DNA from: Desulfuromonadaceae bacterium GWB2_53_15
GTDB taxonomy: Bacteria > Desulfobacterota > Desulfuromonadia > Geobacterales > Pseudopelobacteraceae
Direction of reading: 5' to 3'
NCBI GenBank assembly: GCA_001824455.1
Contig: MHXL01000138.1
Span: 254 to 7,093 of the forward strand
Length of the DNA stretch: 6,840 bases
A model generated the notes under the pieces. It made no database searches and was not told the DNA's origin. It was given only the letters and a program-made list of their open reading frames with translations. How positions within the stretch are numbered: the stretch's first letter is position 1; every line of letters starts with the position of its first letter. Shown in pieces: positions 1 through 4,895 of this stretch. A program made the translations under genes and the position numbers.

Positions 1-60
1 ACGGAAAAACAAGGAGACCATGGCAACAGCAGAACCGAACCGGGAATCGATCACCGACAT
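1..60 (-). CDS. 5' end of an unidentified gene, leaves the window
   Basis: An ATG on the minus strand (60-58) directly abuts the TAA stop of the DUF3108 gene. It opens 20 uninterrupted codons, MSVIDSRFGSAVAMVSLFFR, up to the window edge. A purine-rich GGAGAAGAAG stretch inside the end of the upstream gene could act as a ribosome binding site, and the stop-start contact suggests translational coupling in one operon. The hydrophobic run after a few polar residues might be the start of a signal peptide or membrane segment. Too little is present to name the family, and 20 open codons could occur by chance. Confidence 0.4.
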   Translation of the reverse strand, partial: MSVIDSRFGSAVAMVSLFFR

Positions 61-828
61 TTACTTCTTCTCCGGCCAGTAACTCCCACCAACCAGGGTC
101 GCAGTGATGCTGCCGATCTTCACCTTCGACTTCATCTGCACCGGAATGCGACGTTCATCATCCGTAAGCCAGATGAACATGTCACCTGTCCGGGCAAAGA
201 TCCCCTCGAATTTTAGTAAGGGCTTGATCACAACTGTCTTGAATCTTCCCAAGGGAGTCTCGATCTCTTCCCGCCGCAGCACCTGCACCTCGGTATTCCA
301 GAGCTTTTTGCAGTCGAATATCTCGATAAAGTAGGATTTGCCCACCTCCAGCGGCATCGAGCGAAAGAAGAAAAAACTGGAAAGGGTGTCGTAGGTCTGC
401 TTGGTAATCTTCTGGGTCGTTTCGGTCTTCTTCAGGAAGTCCCTGGTATGCACCTCCAGCTTCTGCCGGTCAAAAGTCGCCTCCTTATGAAAACGGGTCC
501 AGCCTTCCCGGATCCGTTCGCGGTAAAGCCTTGGAACGCCGATGTTCAGCGGCGGTGTTCCCGCGATCAGCACCGACTCGATGCGATCATCCACCGGGAA
601 GAAGAGCTTCAACCAATCGGCCGAATGCGCGGTAGAGACGATATGGACCTCATCCCCCACAATCGATACCTCCTGCACGGCCCTCCCCGCTGGAATCCCG
701 GTATAGGACACATCAAACACCAGTCGTTCGGGGATCGGGAAGGCTGCGACTGGCCCAGACACCACCAGCAAGGCCGCAATCATCGCAAGCACAACACCCA
801 GGACAGAAACATTTGCCGATCTGTTCAT
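61..828 (-). CDS. Secreted DUF3108 domain-containing protein
   Basis: A 255-residue exported protein of the DUF3108 family, whose biochemical role is not established. Residues 1-29 form a typical Sec signal peptide (MNRS, then a long Leu/Val/Ala core ending in GPVAA). The mature part starts with the family-like pattern 'PERLVFDVSYTGIPAGRAV', followed by beta-rich sequence. Later come the 'YDTLSSFFFFRSMPLEVGKSY' block and the C-terminal 'TPLGRFKTVVIKP' and 'MFIWLTDDERRIPVQMKSK' blocks that characterise this family. I chose the start at 828, not the earlier in-frame ATG at 861, because a strong AAGGAGAGG lies just upstream of 828, the signal peptide begins there, and the 861 start falls inside a tandem repeat. 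It lies 64 bp downstream of a co-directional small gene and abuts another possible gene at its 3' end. Periplasmic or outer-membrane-associated location is inferred from the signal peptide. Confidence 0.85.
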   Translation of the reverse strand: MNRSANVSVLGVVLAMIAALLVVSGPVAAFPIPERLVFDVSYTGIPAGRAVQEVSIVGDEVHIVSTAHSADWLKLFFPVDDRIESVLIAGTPPLNIGVPRLYRERIREGWTRFHKEATFDRQKLEVHTRDFLKKTETTQKITKQTYDTLSSFFFFRSMPLEVGKSYFIEIFDCKKLWNTEVQVLRREEIETPLGRFKTVVIKPLLKFEGIFARTGDMFIWLTDDERRIPVQMKSKVKIGSITATLVGGSYWPEKK

Positions 829-846
829 AATCCACCTCTCCTTAAC

Positions 847-881
847 TCGTGCATCGTGCATCGTGCATCGTGCAGCGTGCC
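847..881. repeat. Heptamer tandem repeat, four perfect TCGTGCA copies
   Basis: TCGTGCA is repeated perfectly four times (847-853, 854-860, 861-867, 868-874), followed by a degenerate fifth unit GCGTGCC (875-881). It lies in the 64-bp gap between the frameshifted small gene and the DUF3108 gene, upstream of the DUF3108 ribosome binding site. A 7-bp unit can expand or contract by slippage, which would change spacing but not the DUF3108 reading frame if that gene starts at 828. No regulatory role is shown. Confidence 0.85.
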
Positions 882-892
882 TCTAACCTCGA

Positions 893-960
893 TCAAGCCT
901 GGCCGCCAGCCGGTTCCGCTTCAAAGGCGGCGCGTGCCTTGTGCATCTGCTCCATCTCGT
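893..960 (-). pseudogene. Out-of-frame 3' remainder of the small gene at 961-1263
   Basis: Directly after the TGA of the 100-residue gene (963-961), the -1 frame continues as AAG CTG AAC GAG ATG GAG. It reads through KLNEMEQMHKARAAFEAEP and AGGQA to a TGA at 895-893. This Lys/Glu/Ala-rich stretch looks like the natural amphipathic C-terminus of a small protein. Adding one A to the AAAA run next to the stop (codons GTG AAA AAG CTG), or restoring a duplicated CTGG at the preceding CCTGG, would fuse both parts into one protein of about 123-124 residues. Whether the frameshift is real, a homopolymer sequencing error, or chance openness cannot be decided from one sequence. Confidence 0.55.
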
Positions 961-1263
961 TCAGCTTTTCACCCAGGCATGAAAGACACGGGCGTTCTCG
1001 TGACTCATCACCACGCCGGTATCGATAAAACGCACCATGGTTTTTGCGAGGTCACTCGGCTCCACGCTGGTCTCCTGACCAATCGCCCCTTCGGGTGTGA
1101 TCTCGTGGCAGATTGCTTCGGGCAGCGGTTGGCGCTCCAGATAGAAGTTTATCACCATTTCGCCGCGCGGTGAAAAGCCACCCTGGGCGCCATTGACGTA
1201 GGTGGGATTATAACCGTAGTTAAACAGATACTTGAATTTGATTTCCGGCTTTTTGTGGCTCAT
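961..1263 (-). CDS. Small uncharacterised cytoplasmic protein, probably frameshifted at its C-terminus
   Basis: A 100-residue protein that I cannot assign to a named family with confidence. It has no signal peptide or membrane segment. The N-terminal half contains 'KFKYLFNYGYNP' and 'GGFSPRGEMVINFYLERQPLP', suggesting beta strands. The C-terminal half has 'LAKTMVRFIDTGVVMSHENA' leading into a helix. The order of a strand with 'SPRGE.V.NF', a proline, then 'TGVVMS...A..F' loosely recalls DUF3467-type small proteins, but this is only a resemblance. The start is well supported by AAGGAG seven bases before the ATG. It ends abruptly in HAWVKS-TGA while the -1 frame carries plausible continuing sequence to 893, so the annotated end is probably a truncation. 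The DUF3108 gene follows on the same strand. Confidence 0.7.
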   Translation of the reverse strand: MSHKKPEIKFKYLFNYGYNPTYVNGAQGGFSPRGEMVINFYLERQPLPEAICHEITPEGAIGQETSVEPSDLAKTMVRFIDTGVVMSHENARVFHAWVKS

Positions 1264-1424
1264 TGCTGCTCTCCTTTTCGCTGTAATGACGTTGTGCTCC
1301 TGTTTTGCCTGCTACATTCACTTACCACACTCCACGGCTATGAAGGAAAGAAATTCTTGCATTATTATCCGTACGGCACTATAAAGGATAAAAATAGTCC
1401 TGTTTATAGAGGAGGGTATTATTT
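1264..1424. other. Divergent intergenic region
   Basis: This 161-bp gap separates the leftward small gene from the rightward DUF4350-like gene and must hold their regulatory signals. The rightward promoter is clear (separate entry) and the rightward ribosome binding site is AGAGGAGGG at 1408-1416. For the leftward gene I see a GATAAT hexamer on the minus strand at 1363-1368, but only a poor -35 match 17 bp upstream of it, so I do not call that promoter. The GG/GC spacing near 1345-1360 is two bases too long for a sigma54 site. Confidence 0.6.
1357..1385 (+). promoter_or_regulatory. Sigma70-type promoter for the DUF4350-like/hydrolase operon
   Basis: TTGCAT (1357-1362) and TATAAA (1380-1385) are separated by exactly 17 bp, in an AT-rich stretch 40 bp upstream of the start codon at 1425. 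The -10 matches the consensus at five of six positions and the -35 at four of six (TTG.A.). This places the transcription start near 1392 and leaves a short leader with the AGGAGG ribosome binding site. The prediction is from sequence alone. Confidence 0.6.
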
Positions 1425-2186
1425 ATGAGTCGTAAAGCTGCCGATCTTTTCCTTGTGCTGATTATCACACTCCTGTACGCAACCTCATCCTTCGGGAAAG
1501 AATCTCCGCTGATTCTGTTCGACCAAGGACACAACCAACGCTTCCTGATCGAGGACAGCGGCGAATTACAGTTATCCAGGCTGGCCGAGACGTTCAAGGC
1601 CCAGGGTGCGCGGGTCGGTTCCACAAAAGCTCCGCTGTGTGACGAATCCCTGCTAGGTGTTTCCGGGCTGGTCATATCCGGGCCCTTTGAACAGCTCCAG
1701 CCGAAAGAGATCGAGGCCGTACTCCGCTTCCTGAAAAGCGGCGGCCGCCTGGCAGCCATGCTGCACATTGGAGCGCCCCTGGCCGGGCTGCTGTCCGGGC
1801 TGGATGTTGACAGCTCGAATGGCGTTTTGCACGAGCGCCGGAACATCATCGACAAAGACATCAACTTCCGTCTGAATACATTGTCTGCCAGCCCCCTGTT
1901 CGCGGGTATCAGCCAGTTTTCCGCCTACGGTGCCTGGGCGCTCGATCCCGGCGGAACCGCCAGCATCATAGCCAGCACCTCGCCTGAAGCCTGGGTCGAT
2001 CTAAATGGTGATGGCTCTCTTTCCAAGGGCGATGCCATAGGCTCCTTTGGACTGGTTGTCAACGGGACTTTTGGTGCGGGAAGTTTTGTCATTTTCGGGG
2101 ATGACGCCATCTTCCAGAACCGCTACCTTGACGCGGACAATTTAAAACTTGCCGCCAATCTCGGCTCCTGGCTGTCAGGGCATTAA
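1425..2186 (+). CDS. Secreted DUF4350-like (GATase-like fold) protein with an EF-hand-type loop
   Basis: A 253-residue protein with a signal peptide at about residues 1-24 (KAADLFLVLIITLLYATSSFG). The mature part starts 'SPLILFDQGHNQRF', then has 'LSRLAETFKAQGARV', 'VSGLVISGPFEQLQPKEIEAVLRF' and 'SGGRLAAMLHIG'. This order (strand-FDxGH, helix, a 'lvi..P...l...E' block and a 'F...GG.L' block) is that of DUF4350/GldG-IFT52-like domains, which adopt a class I glutamine-amidotransferase-like fold usually without catalysis. The C-terminal 'GSFVIFGDDAIFQNRYLDADNLKLA' also fits that family. Residues 192-203, DLNGDGSLSKGD, match a canonical EF-hand calcium loop with acidic or Asn ligands at positions 1, 3, 5 and 12. 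The start has a strong AGGAGG nine bases upstream. The alpha/beta hydrolase gene follows with no spacing, so the two are probably co-translated. Function unknown; periplasmic location inferred. Confidence 0.8.
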   Translation: MSRKAADLFLVLIITLLYATSSFGKESPLILFDQGHNQRFLIEDSGELQLSRLAETFKAQGARVGSTKAPLCDESLLGVSGLVISGPFEQLQPKEIEAVLRFLKSGGRLAAMLHIGAPLAGLLSGLDVDSSNGVLHERRNIIDKDINFRLNTLSASPLFAGISQFSAYGAWALDPGGTASIIASTSPEAWVDLNGDGSLSKGDAIGSFGLVVNGTFGAGSFVIFGDDAIFQNRYLDADNLKLAANLGSWLSGH

Positions 2187-3062
2187 ATGGAGCCGACCGG
2201 CCCGGACAGACTCACTAAGGGTACATCTGCTTACCACCCCGAGGAACTGTTGCGCTACCGGATCGTTGGAACCGGGCCGCACAGCGTTGTCTTGCTGCAC
2301 GGTTTTGCCGCCTCGGGGCACACCTGGGATGAACTAGTTCCGTTTTTTCCGCCCGACATATACACCCTGCACCTGCTCGACCTGAAAGGGCATGGCTCAT
2401 CAACCAAGTCCTCCGGCAACGACTATTCCCCCCTGCACAACGCTTGCCTGGTAGCGGCACATATTCGCTCCCACGGGCTGAACAACGTAACCCTCATCGG
2501 CCATTCCCTGGGAGGAGTGGTGGGACTGCTCTGCGCCCTGGACTGCCCGGACATCACCCGTCTTATCCTGCTGGACGCCCCGGTTTTCCCGCAGAAGATT
2601 CCCAGGTTCATGCGCATATTGCGACTACCTTTTTTGGGTCCGCTGCTGATGTCTGCCCTGCCGCCGGAGAAAATCGCCCGCAAAGGCCTGGAGGCGGTCT
2701 TCTACCGGCAGGAACGCATTACCGGGCAACTCGTCGAGCGTTATGCCGCCGTTTACCGTCGCCAAGGCTCAGCACGGGCCCTGGCGCGCACGGTGCGACA
2801 GATCGTCCCGCCCGGTTCAGCAGAGCTGACCGCACGCTACAACACCCTCTCCATCCCGGTCTTGATCTTGTGGGGCGAACATGACCGGGTAGTCAAACCC
2901 TGGCAAGCCGACCGGCTCCACAGGGAATTACGGGATTCCCAACTGATCGTGATCCCCGACTGCGGCCACAATCCCCATGAGGAGCTTGCGGAGCAGACCT
3001 TTGGCCTGATCCGGGATTTTCTCACAAGCTGCTACGTTGACAAACGCACATTCACCTGTTAG
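2187..3062 (+). CDS. Alpha/beta hydrolase
   Basis: A 291-residue serine hydrolase of the alpha/beta fold; the substrate cannot be deduced. The oxyanion-hole motif LLHGF is at residues 36-40 and the nucleophile elbow GHSLGG at 105-110, giving Ser107. The acid is in 'LILWGEHDRVV' (Asp233) and the base in 'CGHNPHEE' (His261), so the catalytic triad is complete. The cap region (about 131-215) is helical and includes 'RFMRILRLPFLGPLLMSALPP'. No signal peptide is seen, so it is probably cytoplasmic. Its ATG follows the TAA of the upstream gene directly, with only a weak AGGG upstream, implying translation by termination-reinitiation. Length is normal for esterase, peptidase or MhpC-like members of the family. 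The pairing with a secreted DUF4350-like protein gives no clear clue to the substrate. Confidence 0.9.
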   Translation: MEPTGPDRLTKGTSAYHPEELLRYRIVGTGPHSVVLLHGFAASGHTWDELVPFFPPDIYTLHLLDLKGHGSSTKSSGNDYSPLHNACLVAAHIRSHGLNNVTLIGHSLGGVVGLLCALDCPDITRLILLDAPVFPQKIPRFMRILRLPFLGPLLMSALPPEKIARKGLEAVFYRQERITGQLVERYAAVYRRQGSARALARTVRQIVPPGSAELTARYNTLSIPVLILWGEHDRVVKPWQADRLHRELRDSQLIVIPDCGHNPHEELAEQTFGLIRDFLTSCYVDKRTFTC

Positions 3063-3065
3063 GAA
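3037..3065 (+). promoter_or_regulatory. Weak candidate promoter for the helix-hairpin-helix gene
   Basis: A perfect -35 hexamer TTGACA (3037-3042) lies inside the end of the hydrolase gene. The hexamer 17 bp downstream is only TAGGAA (3060-3065), a poor -10. It could give the downstream gene its own transcript, but reading through from the hydrolase gene is equally possible because no terminator with a U-tract lies between them. Confidence 0.25.
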
Positions 3066-3073
3066 ATTAAGCA

Positions 3074-3100
3074 GCCCTCCCCTGATAAACAGGATAGGGC
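3074..3100 (+). promoter_or_regulatory. Hairpin in the leader of the helix-hairpin-helix gene
   Basis: GCCCT (3074-3078) pairs with AGGGC (3096-3100) and CCTG (3081-3084) with CAGG (3090-3093), separated by a 2x2 internal loop and closed by an ATAAA loop. The structure starts 12 bp after the hydrolase stop and ends 14 bp before the AAGGAGGT ribosome binding site. No U-tract follows, so it is not a standard intrinsic terminator. It could stabilise or process the downstream mRNA or weaken read-through. Confidence 0.5.
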
Positions 3101-3129
3101 GATAGCCACATATCAAGGAGGTACATACC

Positions 3130-3513
3130 ATGCGGAACTGCTTTACCAGGATTGCCCTGAGCGCCGTAGCCCTGCTGCTGTCCACCAGCCTCGCCCCGGC
3201 CATCGACGTCCCCGTCAAGACTCCGGACGTGAAGGGTGCCGCCAAGGCGACTTCCAACAGCACCAAAAACAGTGCCAAAGGCGTTGTCACCGATGCCAAG
3301 GCAGCGGCCAAGGCCAAGATCGTTGATATCAACACCGCCAGCGAGGCTGAACTGAAGGCCATCCCCGGCATCGGCGACACCTACGCCTCCAAGATCGTTG
3401 CCGGCCGCCCCTACGCCAACAAGGCCCAGCTCAAATCACGCAAAATCGTCCCCGATACGGTCTACGAAAAGATCAAAGACCTGATCATCGCCAAACAGCC
3501 TAAAAAAAAGTAA
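3130..3513 (+). CDS. Exported ComEA-type helix-hairpin-helix protein
   Basis: A 127-residue protein with a signal peptide at about residues 1-24 (TRIALSAVALLLSTSLAPA). An Ala/Lys-rich low-complexity linker follows (about 31-63), then one helix-hairpin-helix DNA-binding module. The module reads 'VDINTASEAELKAIPGIGDT' (65-84), with the hairpin PGIG at 79-82 followed by 'YASKIVAGRPYANKAQLKSR', and ends in a basic tail KQPKKK. This is the ComEA C-terminal domain pattern (VDINTAs..eL..ipGIG...A..Ii..R). In competence systems ComEA binds incoming DNA in the periplasm, but many exported single-HhH proteins have no proven role, so the symbol comEA is not assigned. The start is decided by a perfect AAGGAGGT (3115-3122). 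A strong terminator follows the stop by 23 bp. No other competence gene is visible. Confidence 0.88.
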   Translation: MRNCFTRIALSAVALLLSTSLAPAIDVPVKTPDVKGAAKATSNSTKNSAKGVVTDAKAAAKAKIVDINTASEAELKAIPGIGDTYASKIVAGRPYANKAQLKSRKIVPDTVYEKIKDLIIAKQPKKK

Positions 3514-3536
3514 TCACTTCGCCATCCCAGTAAATA

Positions 3537-3564
3537 AAAAAGGGCGACCAGAATCGCCCTTTTT
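3537..3564. terminator. Bidirectional intrinsic terminator
   Basis: The 11-nt arm AAAAAGGGCGA (3537-3547) pairs perfectly with TCGCCCTTTTT (3554-3564) around the loop CCAGAA. A GC-rich core flanked by A-tract and T-tract works on both strands. It therefore ends the rightward helix-hairpin-helix transcript and the leftward kinase operon, whose last gene stops at 3623. The rest of the convergent gap shows nothing else. Confidence 0.9.
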
Positions 3565-3622
3565 CATTTACACTGCAGCCGACATCAGGCGCAGACCCCG
3601 AATGCCTCTGCTTAACCGGAAT

Positions 3623-4888
3623 TCACTCGATTACCGGGAGCCTTACGTTAAACGTGGTGCCTTTTCCTTTTTCGCTGGCCACGGTGATTTCGCCGTTATG
3701 CTTCCTGACAATATCGTTGGCTATACTGAGCCCCAAACCGGTCCCCAGGCCAATTTCCTTAGTGGTAAAAAACGGCTCGAAGATCTTTTCCAGTTTTTCC
3801 GGCTCGATTCCGCACCCGGTATCCGCGATCGAAACAAATATGTTTTCTCCCTCATGCCAGATCCTGATGGTTATATTCCCCTGTTGTTCGATGGCATGCG
3901 ACGCGTTTACTATGATATTCATAAACACTTGATTCAACTGACCAATATTGCACCTGGTCAGGGGAATCTCCCCATACTCCCTGTTGAGATTTACTTTGTA
4001 TTTCAGCTCATTCCAGACGATGTTCAATGTGCTCTCAATCCCCGCTACAATGTCTGCCGGATTTCTTTTATTATCATCGGAACGCGAAAAACCCTTCAGG
4101 TCCTGCACAATCTTTTTGATCCGCTCTGCCCCTTCGATGGACTCTGTGATCAGGTTGGCTGTGTCCGCAATAACAATATCAAGTTTATTTGCCTTTCTCT
4201 GTTCAACGAGGCGACCTTGGAGCTCTTTGTCGGTTATCATCCCTGACTGAATTTCGATGAACCCTGTCAATCTGCTGAAATACTTTTGCAGCGACCCCAG
4301 ATTACTCATGATGTACCCGACGGGATTGTTTATCTCATGGGCCACGCCAGCAGCTATCTGGCCGATGGAGGCCATTTTCTCCTGCTGGATGATCTGAGCC
4401 TGTGCTCTTTCAATCACTTGCAGGGCAGTTTCGAGCTCCCGGTTTTTTTCTTCGAGAGCTGCCCGGTTCTGCTCCAGCAATGCGTTCCACTTCCTCGTTT
4501 CCTCATGCTTCTTGAACTCGAGTAAATTGCTTACACGCAATTGAAGTTCGACATTGTCCACCGGTTTTGCGAGAAAATCGTTGGCCCCAGCCCTGAGGCA
4601 CCGTAACTTGGTATCCTTGTCAGGGTGGGCAGTCAGCATTATCACGGGGATATGACTTGTCCCTTCTGTGCTTTTCAGGATCATGCAGGTCTCGGCGCCA
4701 TCAAACTCCGGCATCAATACGTCGAGCAGAACCAGATCAGGGCCTATCAGTTTAGCCAGTTCCAACGCCTCTTTTCCGTTTCCGGCGGTGTACAGTGTGT
4801 ACTGATCACACAACAACAAGCGGGACAGCAGCTTTCTATTCGGCTCTTCATCATCGACTATAAGAATTTTGTACGTCTCGTTTGTCAT
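3623..4888 (-). CDS. Soluble histidine kinase with N-terminal receiver domain (REC-HisKA-HATPase)
   Basis: A 421-residue cytoplasmic signalling protein. Residues 6-125 form a complete receiver domain: acidic pair Asp12/Asp13, phospho-acceptor Asp56 in 'DLVLLDVLMPEFDG', Thr86 and Lys108 in 'FLAKP'. A coiled coil (about 126-170, 'NRAALEEKNRELETALQVIE') links it to the H-box 'GQIAAGVAHEINNPVGYIMS' with phospho-acceptor His184. The ATPase domain follows with the N-box around Asn324/Asn328 ('NQVFMNIIVNASHAI'), G1 DTGCG (356-360), the F-box 'KIFEPFFTT' and G2 'GLGTGLGL' (380-387). All catalytic motifs are present. No membrane segment is seen, so it is presumably driven through phosphorylation of its REC domain. 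It lies 7 bp after the PAS kinase gene; the AAGGA used as ribosome binding site overlaps that gene's end, so the two are co-transcribed and probably act in one relay. Confidence 0.93.
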   Translation of the reverse strand: MTNETYKILIVDDEEPNRKLLSRLLLCDQYTLYTAGNGKEALELAKLIGPDLVLLDVLMPEFDGAETCMILKSTEGTSHIPVIMLTAHPDKDTKLRCLRAGANDFLAKPVDNVELQLRVSNLLEFKKHEETRKWNALLEQNRAALEEKNRELETALQVIERAQAQIIQQEKMASIGQIAAGVAHEINNPVGYIMSNLGSLQKYFSRLTGFIEIQSGMITDKELQGRLVEQRKANKLDIVIADTANLITESIEGAERIKKIVQDLKGFSRSDDNKRNPADIVAGIESTLNIVWNELKYKVNLNREYGEIPLTRCNIGQLNQVFMNIIVNASHAIEQQGNITIRIWHEGENIFVSIADTGCGIEPEKLEKIFEPFFTTKEIGLGTGLGLSIANDIVRKHNGEITVASEKGKGTTFNVRLPVIE

Positions 4889-4895
4889 TTCATGA

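Noticed and set aside
20..82. Plus-strand 20-codon reading frame (MATAEPNRESITDIYFFSGQ) preceded by AAGGAG
   Set aside because: The spacing to the ATG is only three bases, it overlaps the end of the well supported DUF3108 gene on the other strand, and the product has no recognisable feature.
829..861. Upstream in-frame start of the DUF3108 gene at 861
   Set aside because: It lies in the tandem repeat, lacks a ribosome binding site and would place charged residues ahead of a normal signal peptide; the start at 828 has a strong site.
448..1173. Plus-strand 241-codon open frame
   Set aside because: It runs antisense across the DUF3108 gene, the heptamer array and the small gene; its His/Arg/Pro-rich product has no domain and looks like a shadow frame.
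1344..1362. Possible sigma54 promoter (GG...TTGCA) ahead of 1425
   Set aside because: GG and GC are 12 bases apart instead of 10, and the same TTGCAT fits a sigma70 -35 with ideal spacing.
1379..1864. Minus-strand 161-codon frame opposite the DUF4350-like gene
   Set aside because: Ser/Arg/Pro-rich composition and complete overlap with a gene carrying a signal peptide, promoter and ribosome binding site.
3602..4246. Plus-strand 214-codon frame
   Set aside because: Antisense to the ATPase and H-box region of the REC-kinase, which has all conserved motifs.
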